Origin: Phycisphaerales bacterium
GTDB lineage: Bacteria > Planctomycetota > Phycisphaerae > Phycisphaerales > UBA1924
Direction of reading: 5' to 3'
Assembly: GCA_020853975.1 (NCBI GenBank)
Contig: JADYXW010000090.1
Coordinates: 26,780 to 90,779, forward strand
DNA length: 64,000 bases
The notes below the pieces were generated by a model. It saw only the letters and a program-made list of their open reading frames with translations, was not told where the DNA came from and ran no database searches. How positions within the stretch are numbered: the stretch's first letter is position 1; each line of letters opens with the position of its first letter. A program made the translations under genes and the position numbers. This document shows positions 16,796 through 24,374 of the stretch, one piece after another.

Positions 16796-17476
16796 TCAGG
16801 GGAACATGGACGAGTTTGAGGAGAGGCTCATGATGATGCCCACAATGCCAAAGAGCACGGTAAGTACAAGGCCCACGATGGAAGTGACGATCCCCGCGGT
16901 GCGGACGTTGCCCTTGGTTGCGCTCTTCGCGCCGCAGACGATCCCCGCGATGGCGAAGGGAATGCCGAGGAGGCCGAGGCAGAGTCCTATGGAACATGTA
17001 AAGCACCCAAGGACGAGGGAGGCGATGGCGAGGCCATCGGTGCCGGGGGTCGCAGGAGCGCGGACCATCCCCGGGTAGATCGGCGGCGCGGGAACCGCGG
17101 GGCCGGTCGCGTGAGGCGGGGTGCCGAAGGGAATCGCGACGGCCTGGGGTTGCGCGGGTTGGACCGACTGCGCCGCCATGGGCTGCGGCGTCTGCAGAGG
17201 CTGCGGGGCCTCCACCGGCTGATGTGCCTGCATGGGCTGAGGGGGCGGCGGAGCGGGAGCCGCCTGGTAGGGGGCCGGCGCGAGAAGCCCCGCGAAGAAG
17301 GGGACGTCGCGTGCGGGCAACCAGTCCGCCATGCCGGCGGTCCACACGAGCGTGTCGGCGTTGATGCGGCCCGCCGCGACAAACCCGGGCAGCGCGGCCT
17401 GCGGGACGGGCCCCTGGGGCGTGTCGTTCTGCTCGAAGAACCACGCCGGGTCCTGGTGCTGTGCTGTCGTGCTCAC
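16796..17476 (-). CDS. GYF_2 (DUF4339)/DUF4190 membrane protein, copy 2
   Basis: The 226-residue protein begins with a GYF_2 domain (WFFEQNDTPQGPVPQAALPG ... LVWTAGMADWLPA). A long Pro/Gln/Ala-rich linker (about residues 70-135) follows, then a two-helix DUF4190 membrane unit (GLAIASLVLGCFTCSIGLCLG ... GIVTSIVGLVLTVLFGIVG). GTG at 17476 is preferred to GTG 17485 because AAGGTGG then sits about 5 nt upstream. The proline-rich linker is the kind of ligand GYF domains bind, so copies 1 and 2 might interact; that is inference. It lies 19 bp after prfA. Confidence 0.7.
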   Translation of the reverse strand: MSTTAQHQDPAWFFEQNDTPQGPVPQAALPGFVAAGRINADTLVWTAGMADWLPARDVPFFAGLLAPAPYQAAPAPPPPQPMQAHQPVEAPQPLQTPQPMAAQSVQPAQPQAVAIPFGTPPHATGPAVPAPPIYPGMVRAPATPGTDGLAIASLVLGCFTCSIGLCLGLLGIPFAIAGIVCGAKSATKGNVRTAGIVTSIVGLVLTVLFGIVGIIMSLSSNSSMFP

Positions 17477-17495
17477 ACGATCCACCTTTCGACGG

Positions 17496-18620
17496 TCAAA
17501 GGTCCGCGAGGCGACGGGAGGTCTCCTGGGCCACGAGGTCCCTCATAAGCCGCGACATGTCGCCCGCGATGAGGTCGCGGAGCGGGTATTCCCCCGGGAG
17601 GCGCTCGTCGGCGGCGATGCCCTCCTTGTATCGGTAGGTGCGGATCTTCTCGCTGCGGCCTCCGGAGCCGATCTGGCTGTTGCGGGCCGCGGCACGCTCC
17701 GAGTTCTTGCGGTGCAGCTCGGCCTCGTAGAGCCGGGCCATGAGCAGCCGACGGGCGCGGTCGCGGTTCTGCTGCTGGCTCTTGGCCTCCATCATCTTGA
17801 TGATGATGCCCGTGGGCTTGTGATGGATCTGCCAGGCGGTCTCGACCTTGTTGACGTTCTGGCCCCCGGGGCCCTGCGCGCGGGTGGCCTGCTCTTCCAC
17901 GTCGTTGGCCCAGTCGATCTTCACCTCGACCTCCTCGGGCTCGGGCAGCACAGCCACGCTGGCGGTGCTGGTGTGGATGCGGCCCTGGGTCTCGGTCGCG
18001 GGAACGCGCTTCACGCTGTGCACGCCCGCCTCGAAGAGCATCTCGCTCCAGACACCCACGCCGCGAAGGTTGACGACGGCGGAGCGCAGGCCCCCGGTGG
18101 ATGGGTCGGCTGTGGCCTCGAGCGTCTCGGTCTGCCACCCCTTGCGGGACGCGTACTTCATGTACATTTCAAGAAGGTCACGGGCCCAGAGGCCGGCCTC
18201 GTCGCCCCCGGTGCCGGCGCGGACTTCGAGCATCACACTGGCGATGCGCCGGTCGTCCGCGGAGACCAGCGCCGCCAGGGCTTCGTCCAGCGTGGCGCGG
18301 GCCGAGTCCGTGACACGGGGGAGCTCGTCGCGGGCGAGCGCGACGAACTCTCGGTCTTCGTTGGCGTCGAGGATCGCGCGGAGGTCGCCCGCCTCGGCGT
18401 CGAACCGCACGAGCGTGTTCCACGCGTCCGCGCCCGGGGCGAGGGCGGCCCGCTTGAGGGAGAGCTCGCGGACCTTCTTGTGGTCGGCAAGGATGTCGGG
18501 GTCTTCGAGGCGGGCGCCCAGCTCCGCGTGCTCCTGGGCGAGCGAGGCGAGCTTGGCGAGCACCCGTGGGGGCGTGCCCTCGCACACGTGCCTGAGTTGC
18601 GTGCCGGCCTCGGGCGTCAT
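17496..18620 (-). CDS. prfA: Peptide chain release factor 1, divergent C-terminal domain
   Basis: The 374-residue protein carries the RF1 tripeptide PAT in KRVPATETQGRIHTS (UAA/UAG recognition) and the GGQ catalytic loop (RAQGPGGQNVNKVETA), plus the helical domain 1. It releases the finished peptide at UAA and UAG codons. Two regions are atypical. The GGQ context reads NVNKVETA instead of HVNTTDSA. After RSEKIRTY the nearly invariant 'NFPQ-x-R-V-T-D-H-R' stretch is replaced by RYKEGIAADERLPGEYPL. Both changes are in frame and followed by a normal C-terminal helix, so this is divergence and not a frameshift. The ATG follows TACGCT by 6 nt with no Shine-Dalgarno. Confidence 0.85.
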   Translation of the reverse strand: MTPEAGTQLRHVCEGTPPRVLAKLASLAQEHAELGARLEDPDILADHKKVRELSLKRAALAPGADAWNTLVRFDAEAGDLRAILDANEDREFVALARDELPRVTDSARATLDEALAALVSADDRRIASVMLEVRAGTGGDEAGLWARDLLEMYMKYASRKGWQTETLEATADPSTGGLRSAVVNLRGVGVWSEMLFEAGVHSVKRVPATETQGRIHTSTASVAVLPEPEEVEVKIDWANDVEEQATRAQGPGGQNVNKVETAWQIHHKPTGIIIKMMEAKSQQQNRDRARRLLMARLYEAELHRKNSERAAARNSQIGSGGRSEKIRTYRYKEGIAADERLPGEYPLRDLIAGDMSRLMRDLVAQETSRRLADL

Positions 18621-18626
18621 GGGCCA

Positions 18627-18632
18627 AGCGTA
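18627..18632 (-). promoter_or_regulatory. -10-like TACGCT, leaderless start of prfA
   Basis: TACGCT on the minus strand ends 6 nt before the ATG at 18620. Confidence 0.45.
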
Positions 18633-18644
18633 CGCGCGGGCCGG

Positions 18645-19604
18645 TCAGAGCATGACGCGGCGGACGAAGCCCTCCGCCACCATCGCGATGAGGATGAGCG
18701 GGAGGTGGGCGATGGACGCGAAGAAGACCGCGCGGGCCCGGGAGCGATCTCGCTTTGCAAGCAGACGCAGGGCCAGCAGGGCGTAACCAACCCCCGTGAC
18801 ACCCGCGAGGATGATGTACGGCAGGCCCAGGAGGTCCGGCGCAAGGAGCGCGGGGAGGAGCGTCGCGGGGATGAGCGAGAGCGCCCAGAGTGCCATCGTG
18901 GCCGCGGTGAACGTGCCGGCGCGGTCGATGACGGGGAGCACGGCGTAGCCACCACGCTCGTAGTCGTCCCGGTACATCCAGGCGATGGCGAGGAAGTGCG
19001 GTATCTGCCAGATGAGCATGAGCCCCACGAGCGACAGGCCCAGGGGCTCTGTGAGCGAGGCGAGGCCCTCGGTGCGGGTCGCGGCGGTCCAGCCGATGAG
19101 CGGGGGCAGCCCGCCCGGGATCGCCCCGACAAATGTCGAGAGCGTGCTGAGGGGCTTCATGGGCGTGTAGAGGAAGACGTAGGACACGACGCAGGCCAGG
19201 GAGACCATCGCGGGCATGAGCCCGACCATGGAGAGCACGCTCACGCCCAACAGCGACAGGGTGACTCCCGCGATGAGCACCACGCGCGGCGTAAGGCGGC
19301 CCGAGGGAAGGGGCCGCTTCGAGGTGCGGTCCATCCGGGCGTCGCGGTCGCGCTCCATCCACTGGTTGATGGCGTTGGCACCCGCGGCGGAGAGGGCGGT
19401 GCCGACAAGGCAGATGACGGCCTGGAGGTAGAGGTGGGCGGGGTCCCAGGAGCGTTGGAGGGCGGCCATGGCGAAGCCGACCATCGAGGTGATGGTGACG
19501 AGGCGGGTGATTCCGGGCTTGGTGGTCTCGACAAGCGAAGCCCAGTCGCCGTGCTGGACGCGGAGGGGTCTGGGCTCATCGTGCGGGAGTGCCTGAGCGT
19601 TCAC
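18645..19604 (-). CDS. cyoE: Protoheme IX farnesyltransferase
   Basis: The 319-residue UbiA-superfamily membrane protein has about nine helices. The prenyl-pyrophosphate/Mg site is visible in NAINQWMERDRDARMDRTSKR, followed by PLPSGRL; the second acidic region is WQIPHFLAIAWMYRDDYERGG. It converts protoheme to heme O for a terminal oxidase. GTG 19604 is the likely start: TACCAT lies 5 nt before it and no Shine-Dalgarno is present. No oxidase subunit genes are adjacent. It lies upstream of prfA with a 24-bp gap. Confidence 0.9.
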   Translation of the reverse strand: MNAQALPHDEPRPLRVQHGDWASLVETTKPGITRLVTITSMVGFAMAALQRSWDPAHLYLQAVICLVGTALSAAGANAINQWMERDRDARMDRTSKRPLPSGRLTPRVVLIAGVTLSLLGVSVLSMVGLMPAMVSLACVVSYVFLYTPMKPLSTLSTFVGAIPGGLPPLIGWTAATRTEGLASLTEPLGLSLVGLMLIWQIPHFLAIAWMYRDDYERGGYAVLPVIDRAGTFTAATMALWALSLIPATLLPALLAPDLLGLPYIILAGVTGVGYALLALRLLAKRDRSRARAVFFASIAHLPLILIAMVAEGFVRRVML

Positions 19605-19609
19605 GGGCG

Positions 19610-19615
19610 ATGGTA
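19610..19615 (-). promoter_or_regulatory. -10-like TACCAT, leaderless start of cyoE
   Basis: TACCAT on the minus strand ends 5 nt before the GTG at 19604. Confidence 0.5.
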
Positions 19616-19620
19616 CGCGG

Positions 19621-19654
19621 AAAAAAGAAGGGCGAGCCCAGCGGGCCCGCCCTT
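19621..19654 (-). terminator. Rho-independent terminator of the first dockerin-tagged gene
   Basis: The stem AAGGGCG...CGCCCTT (19628-19634 with 19648-19654, plus an inner GCCC/GGGC) is followed on the minus strand by CTTTTTT. It lies 27 bp past the stop at 19682. Confidence 0.85.
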
Positions 19655-19681
19655 CCGAGGAAGCACGTTCAGGAACGGCTA

Positions 19682-19865
19682 TCAGGGGCAGCCGCCGCCG
19701 CCGACGGTGTTGATGAGGGCGGCGATGTCGTCCTGGTCGACGTTGCCGTCCTGGTTGAAGTCGGGGTCGATGCCGGTGGGGTTGTCACCGCCGCCGACGA
19801 CGTTGATGAGGTAGGAGACGTCATCCTGGTCGACGTTGCCGTCCTGGTTGACGTCGGGATCGCAG
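19682..19865 (-). repeat. Near-identical dockerin-coding repeat, copy A
   Basis: This 184-bp stretch differs from 22016-22199 at only four positions by eye, including synonymous third positions. The two genes differ outside it, so the module has been duplicated recently or is kept alike by gene conversion. Confidence 0.85.
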
Positions 19866-21676
19866 GTGGGCCCGCCGCCGTCGTTGCCGGCGTAGAGGTC
19901 GGCGCCGAGCTGGAGGCTGGAGCCGGAGGTGCCACGCAGGTGCCAACGGTTGGGGACGGGGAGGGTGTCGAGGTAGTCCACGGGGTAGAGGCCGGTGCCG
20001 AGGTAGTAGGTGCCGGCGGCGAGGGCGGGCATGCCGACCGGGGTGGCGCCGTCGAAGGCGACGGTGTTGGCGCCGTAGGTGCGGGCGCCGGCCATGCCGC
20101 TGGAGAACTGGGGCTGGAGGCCCTCGCCCTCGTCATCGGCGAAGGCGACGAGGTCGCCGTTGGAATCGAAGAGGAACGCCAAGCCGTCGGTGTTGGGGCC
20201 GGAGACACCGAAGAAGTCGATGTCGAGGAAGTGGGTCGCGTCGGTGGGGTTGGCGAGAGTGAACTTGTGCCAGACCACGCCGAGGGGAGGAACCGCCGCG
20301 CCGGTGCCGGGGCGTGCGTCACCGTTGACGTTGGGGTCGATGGGGCCGCCGAGGGTGTCGTAGTCCACACCGTTGATGACGGGGGGCGTGGTGGTGGGCA
20401 GAGGCCCGCCGTTGGTGTTGGTGGAGAAGTTCAGGTTGAAGGCGCCGCCGGGGTTGGCGGAGGGGGTGACGGTGTAGGCGCCCGCGAACGTGGAGCCCTG
20501 AGGAGCGACGGCGAGGTAGTACTCGCCGGCGACGATCTCGCCGTCGCGGCCATCGAAGTCCTGCGCGTCCGCACCGGGGTTCGGGAGCGAGCGGACGCCG
20601 AAGGTGACCTTGTCGTTGGCCCCGATGCCGGCATCGTTGTTGGTGGCGACGAGGGCGCCGCCGTTGTCGTAGAAGCCGATGGAGACGTCGCCCGTGGTAA
20701 GCTCGGTCTCGGCGTTGAAGAACTGGTTGACGAAGTCGAAGGCATCGCCGTTGAGGCAGACCTTGTACCAGGTCACGGCGCTGGCGCCGACGCTCCCGGC
20801 CGTCGTCAGGCCGGCGTCGGGGATGCAGCCGAGGTCAGTGGCCGGAGGCGGGGGCACGGTGACGTCAGCGCGGAGGCGGAACGCCATGGAGGCGTTGGTC
20901 GCCGCAGGCGTCGTAGCGAAGGCGTAGGCGCGGTGCTCGCTGGGGTTGGCGTTGGCCGGGACAGCGGAGCCGACGAAGATGCCGTCGCGGTTGTAGTCGT
21001 GGCCGTAGGGGATCTCGGGAGCGCCCGCGGTGGCGGGGTTGCCCGTGGCGCCCTGGGCGCCGGTGTTGGAGGCGATCCAGATGCGGAGATTGTCATCGGC
21101 CCAGGGGAGCGTGCCGCCGGGAGCGGTGATCATGCACTCAACCCAGACGTCCTGGGTTCCCGGGGGGAGGGAGACGGTGCCGCTGAGGGCGGGGGTGACC
21201 TGCCAGATGAACGCGCCGGTGGAGTCACCGAACTGGGTGTTGACAAAGCGCTGCTCGGTGATGGGGGTCGCACCGGAGGCAATCATCGTGGTCGTGTCGG
21301 TGCGGGTGACGTCGGCGGCATTCCAGAAGCGGACGACGTAGTCGAAGTCCCAGAGCTGGCCCGCGCCCGTGCGCACGCCGTAGGAGAGCTGGTCGATGTC
21401 GATCTGGGACTGGCCGCAGGCGGGGCCGGGGCAGAAGTTGACATGGACGAGCTGGTGCTGGCTGTTGTTGCCCGCGAGGGAGCTCAGGAGGCCCACCGTG
21501 AAGGTGTTCGTCAGGTTGTCATACACGAACTGGGGGGCGCGGCTGGAATAGGCGCCGCCCTGGTTCACGACACGGAAGCCGTCGATGTGCTCATCGGCGG
21601 TGATGGGGGTGACCTGCGCCAGAGCGGGCAGGGCCGAGCCGGCAAGAGCGGCCAGGATCAGAGACTTCTTCGCCAT
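19682..21676 (-). CDS. Exported PPC-like protein with C-terminal dockerin-like module (A)
   Basis: The 664-residue protein has a signal peptide MAKKSLILAALAGSALPALA-Q. The N-terminal third has no recognised family. Two beta-sandwich units of the pre-peptidase C-terminal (PPC) kind follow, with the patterns VSIGFYDNGGALVATNNDAG and GLAFLFDSNGDLVAFADDEG. The last 59 residues are two EF-hand-like dockerin repeats (DVNQDGNVDQDDVSYLINVV and DFNQDGNVDQDDIAALINTV) bracketed by cysteines and ending GGGCP. The DxNxDGxxDxxD loops should bind calcium. The ATG has GAGGAG 8 nt upstream within a leader shared with the gene at 22016-23950. It is probably displayed at or outside the outer membrane; the docking partner is unknown. 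Confidence 0.7.
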   Translation of the reverse strand: MAKKSLILAALAGSALPALAQVTPITADEHIDGFRVVNQGGAYSSRAPQFVYDNLTNTFTVGLLSSLAGNNSQHQLVHVNFCPGPACGQSQIDIDQLSYGVRTGAGQLWDFDYVVRFWNAADVTRTDTTTMIASGATPITEQRFVNTQFGDSTGAFIWQVTPALSGTVSLPPGTQDVWVECMITAPGGTLPWADDNLRIWIASNTGAQGATGNPATAGAPEIPYGHDYNRDGIFVGSAVPANANPSEHRAYAFATTPAATNASMAFRLRADVTVPPPPATDLGCIPDAGLTTAGSVGASAVTWYKVCLNGDAFDFVNQFFNAETELTTGDVSIGFYDNGGALVATNNDAGIGANDKVTFGVRSLPNPGADAQDFDGRDGEIVAGEYYLAVAPQGSTFAGAYTVTPSANPGGAFNLNFSTNTNGGPLPTTTPPVINGVDYDTLGGPIDPNVNGDARPGTGAAVPPLGVVWHKFTLANPTDATHFLDIDFFGVSGPNTDGLAFLFDSNGDLVAFADDEGEGLQPQFSSGMAGARTYGANTVAFDGATPVGMPALAAGTYYLGTGLYPVDYLDTLPVPNRWHLRGTSGSSLQLGADLYAGNDGGGPTCDPDVNQDGNVDQDDVSYLINVVGGGDNPTGIDPDFNQDGNVDQDDIAALINTVGGGGCP

Positions 21677-21682
21677 TTCTAG

Positions 21683-21708
21683 AACTCCTCTCGAGAGTGC
21701 GGGCCGAA
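21683..21708 (-). promoter_or_regulatory. Conserved leader with palindrome overlapping the ribosome binding site, copy A
   Basis: AACTCCTCTCGAGAGT plus GCGGGCCGAA recurs at 23957-23983 before the related gene. CTCTCGAGAG (21688-21697) is a perfect palindrome overlapping the GAGGAG site, so folding could mask it. Confidence 0.5.
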
Positions 21709-21824
21709 CACCGGCCGCCGAACCAGAACGTACATCAGCGGTCGTCAAGACGGACGACCCCCGTTCCTCCACGAACAGATCGGACGCTGCCGACGCCAAA
21801 TGTCGGCAAGCCGATAGTTTTTGC

Positions 21825-21852
21825 AGTCTACCACTCAATTATTGGGATGCAA
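21825..21852 (-). promoter_or_regulatory. Possible sigma70 promoter for dockerin-tagged gene A
   Basis: On the minus strand TTGCAT (21852-21847), a 16-bp spacer and TAGACT (21830-21825) lie in the most AT-rich part of the gap. The match is moderate; the leader would be about 140 nt. Confidence 0.3.
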
Positions 21853-21951
21853 GCAGATTCCGCGCAGGGTATACCGAGGAAATCGTTTCCCCTGTCCTGT
21901 ACGGAAGTTGTGTGGGCGGCTCTCCCAAGCCAGCCAACACCCCAGAGCTTG

Positions 21952-21984
21952 AAAAACGTGGGGCGGACGGTGGCCCGCCCCACG
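21952..21984 (-). terminator. Rho-independent terminator of dockerin-tagged gene B
   Basis: A perfect 10-bp stem CGTGGGGCGG (21957-21966) with CCGCCCCACG (21975-21984) is followed on the minus strand by TTTTTC. Confidence 0.85.
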
Positions 21985-22015
21985 CGCAAGTGGTTATCGG
22001 AGCATTGTCATGGGC

Positions 22016-22199
22016 TCAGGGGCAGCCGCCGCCGCCGACGGTGTTGATGAGGGCGGCGATGTCGTCCTGGTCGACGTTGCCGTCCTGGTTGAAGTCGGGG
22101 TCGATGCCGGTGGGGTTCTCACCGCCGCCGACGACGTTGATGAGGTAGGAGACGTCGTCCTGGTCGACGTTGCCGTCCTGGTTGACGTCGGGGTCACAG
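22016..22199 (-). repeat. Near-identical dockerin-coding repeat, copy B
   Basis: Matches 19682-19865 at about 180 of 184 positions. Equivalent modules in the genes ending at 43431 and 55703 are clearly diverged at DNA level. Confidence 0.85.
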
Positions 22200-23950
22200 G
22201 GCGGGGCGATGTTGCAGTCAGCCCAGGAGGGGATGATGGTTCCGCCCTGCTGGAAGCCGTTGTTGCCCGAGGTGTTGCGGAGGTGCCAGCGGCCGTTGTT
22301 GGAGGGGTCGGGGGAGTACTGGTTGCCACCGGACCAGGTCTGGGCGAGGAAGTAGGTGCCCGCGGGGAGGGGGTTGGTGTCGTTGAAGATGACAGGGGCG
22401 GGGACTGAGGCGCCGCCGATGGCGGAGGTCACGAGGTTGCCGTTGGCGTCGAAGAGGTGCCAGGAGTGGCCGATGGTGACATCGGAGGTGTCCATATCGA
22501 TCTGAAGGGTGTTGGTGGCGTCGGTGTCACGGCAGGAGGTGAACTTGTACCAGTCCACGCCATAGGGGACCTGGGCGCGGCTGCCGATGGGCACGCCGGG
22601 GGAGACCACGGCGCCGAAGTCGGGCTCGCGGAGGGCGGGCTCAACGGAGGGCTCGACGGTGTTGCCGAGGCCATCGACGGCGGCGTTGGTGCGGATGTTG
22701 AGGGTGAAGTTGCCGCCGGCGGCGGGGACGCAGGAGGTGAGGCAGGGCGTGGCGTGGAGGGCGCCCTCGGGGGCGACGATCACGACGTAGTCACCGGCAG
22801 GCAGGCCGGCTCCGCCCGAGTAGATGCGGCCGTCGTACTGCACGCCGTCACCGACGGCGGAACGGCGGCCCATGCCGGCGGAGAGCTGGGCGTTGTTGCC
22901 CGAGCCCGCGCTGGTGTCCTGCCAGATGAGGTTGCAGGTGTTGGCGTCAAAGAGGCCGATGTTGACGTTGGAGGTCGAGCCCTCGGTGTCGATGTCGAGG
23001 TAGCGCCAGTCGATGTCCATCGCGCCGTTGGGGAGCGTGAAGGTGACGACGTGCGTGCCGCCCGAGCCGGGGATGGTGCCGTTGACCTGGTAGGGGGTGT
23101 TGTCGGCGAGGGAGCCGAGGGAAGTGTTCACGGGCGGGGGGACGGCATCGCGGGTGGCCTGGAAGGCCATGTAGGCGCCGCGGAGGCCCGCGGTGGTGCC
23201 GGAGCGGCTCGCGCCCGGGAAGTAGGGGCACAGGCCGCCGGACTGGGCGGCGGCGAACCAGCGGAACTCGTCGGAGTTGCCGACGGGGATGCAGGTGTAG
23301 TTCGCGCGGCTGAAGGGCGCGAAGTAGCAGAGGGGGACGGTGCCCGCGGCGTCGGACCACAGCGACATCACCACGCTCCAGGTGTTGGGGGACGTAGAGC
23401 CGAGGTAGGGGAGGGTGACCTGCTCGGCGACGTCGAGACCGATGAAGACGGGGAAGAACTGGCCCGAGTTGGTGCCGGTGTTCCAGCCGGTGCCGAGGTT
23501 GACGATGGTGGTGATGGGCGTGCCGGAGCCGGGGTTGGTGCCGGCGGCGGTGGCGGTGTGGGTGGGGAAGAACTCGAGCTTCATGTAGATGGTGGGGTTG
23601 CCGGCGAGGGGGTCGGCGCTGGACCAGATGCCGAACTTGATGGCGTTGATGGTGAGGTCTTCGTTGGCGTTGTTGACGATGATCATGTCATCGGCGATGG
23701 CCTGGGCGCCGCCCGGGCCGCCGGGGCCGGCGAAGCCTCCGGTCGCCGTGACGCCGGAGACGGGGATGCCGATGTCGTAGATGGGGTAGTTGCCCGGGAC
23801 GCGGCTGTCGTAGCCGACGGGGCGGGTCCAGTTGATGGACAGGTTGGGATTCATGGAGGCGTCGAGGGCCGGGCCGACATCGAGGTCGGTCTGGGCCATC
23901 GCGGGAGCGGCGAGGCCTGCGAGCAGCGCGAACATCAGCGTCTTCTTCAT
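22016..23950 (-). CDS. Exported PPC-like protein with C-terminal dockerin-like module (B)
   Basis: The 644-residue protein has a signal peptide MKKTLMFALLAGLAAPAMA-Q. An unassigned beta-rich N-terminal region follows, then two PPC-like units (NVNIGLFDANTCNLIWQDTS and VTIGHSWHLFDANGNLVTS). The 59-residue dockerin-like end is almost the same as that of 19682-21676. The two proteins share architecture and leader but differ in the N-terminal region, so they are paralogues with swapped or diverged heads. The ATG has GAGGAG 8 nt upstream. Function unknown beyond calcium-dependent docking or anchoring by analogy. Confidence 0.7.
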   Translation of the reverse strand: MKKTLMFALLAGLAAPAMAQTDLDVGPALDASMNPNLSINWTRPVGYDSRVPGNYPIYDIGIPVSGVTATGGFAGPGGPGGAQAIADDMIIVNNANEDLTINAIKFGIWSSADPLAGNPTIYMKLEFFPTHTATAAGTNPGSGTPITTIVNLGTGWNTGTNSGQFFPVFIGLDVAEQVTLPYLGSTSPNTWSVVMSLWSDAAGTVPLCYFAPFSRANYTCIPVGNSDEFRWFAAAQSGGLCPYFPGASRSGTTAGLRGAYMAFQATRDAVPPPVNTSLGSLADNTPYQVNGTIPGSGGTHVVTFTLPNGAMDIDWRYLDIDTEGSTSNVNIGLFDANTCNLIWQDTSAGSGNNAQLSAGMGRRSAVGDGVQYDGRIYSGGAGLPAGDYVVIVAPEGALHATPCLTSCVPAAGGNFTLNIRTNAAVDGLGNTVEPSVEPALREPDFGAVVSPGVPIGSRAQVPYGVDWYKFTSCRDTDATNTLQIDMDTSDVTIGHSWHLFDANGNLVTSAIGGASVPAPVIFNDTNPLPAGTYFLAQTWSGGNQYSPDPSNNGRWHLRNTSGNNGFQQGGTIIPSWADCNIAPPCDPDVNQDGNVDQDDVSYLINVVGGGENPTGIDPDFNQDGNVDQDDIAALINTVGGGGCP

Positions 23951-24374
23951 GACGAAAACTCCTCTCGAGAGTTGCGGGCCGAAAAAAGGCCCAAAGCGCG
24001 GACACGACGATCCTCGAACGTGAGCGATCAGCCCAAGGGCCACGCGCCCGAGGGAATGCGGTCACTCTGTTGTGCGAGAACCCCTGACTGGATCACGAAA
24101 ACTCGATCACGAAACGTCGTCCGAGTGCGGCTCTGGCCGTTGGCGAGCCTCTTCGAGCGGAACCCGGACGAACCGGACACTCCGAACGGGACACTCCGTT
24201 GAGGCCGCTGCGAGAAACGCAGAGGCCAATACCCCTGATCGAAACCCCTTCGCACGACTCAACAGGCAGTCTAACGAAAGATTGACCCGCCGCAAGCGAA
24301 TCTGCGGGGCGGGCGGGGTGAATTCCCGGGGTCGGGCCGCAACCAACAGGTGTTCCCCCATGAACGGGGCAGCC
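23951..24374. other. Intergenic region between dockerin-tagged gene B and carA
   Basis: These 424 bp contain the conserved leader and a pair of direct repeats, GATCACGAAA at 24091-24100 and 24105-24114 (14-bp period). A shorter repeat GGACACTCCG-like occurs near 24175-24200. I see no clean -35/-10 pair, no terminator with a T run for carA, and no small gene. Confidence 0.5.
23957..23983 (-). promoter_or_regulatory. Conserved leader with palindrome overlapping the ribosome binding site, copy B
   Basis: AACTCCTCTCGAGAGTT plus GCGGGCCGAA matches 21683-21708 with one extra T. The ribosome binding site spacing to the ATG at 23950 is the same (8 nt). Confidence 0.5.

Larger units (their letters stand above)
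21677..22015. other. Intergenic region between the two dockerin-tagged genes
   Basis: These 339 bp hold the conserved leader, an AT-richer stretch at about 21820-21870 with a possible promoter, and the terminator of the upstream gene at 21952-21984. No further gene with a ribosome binding site was found. Confidence 0.55.

Noticed and set aside
17331..19814. Long plus-strand open frame opposite prfA and cyoE
   Set aside because: Antisense shadow in GC-rich DNA; the minus strand carries recognisable RF1 and heme O synthase motifs, and the plus frame is low-complexity Arg/Gly/Glu/Ala.
19682..19860. Short repeats in the dockerin-coding ends as a possible CRISPR array
   Set aside because: The repeats are codons of EF-hand-like loops in frame with a protein; there are no unique spacers.
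19589..24202. Two long plus-strand frames (to 21682 and from 22457) full of Gly/Val/Ala/Asp
   Set aside because: They are complements of the two exported dockerin-tagged genes, which have signal peptides, ribosome binding sites and terminators on the minus strand.
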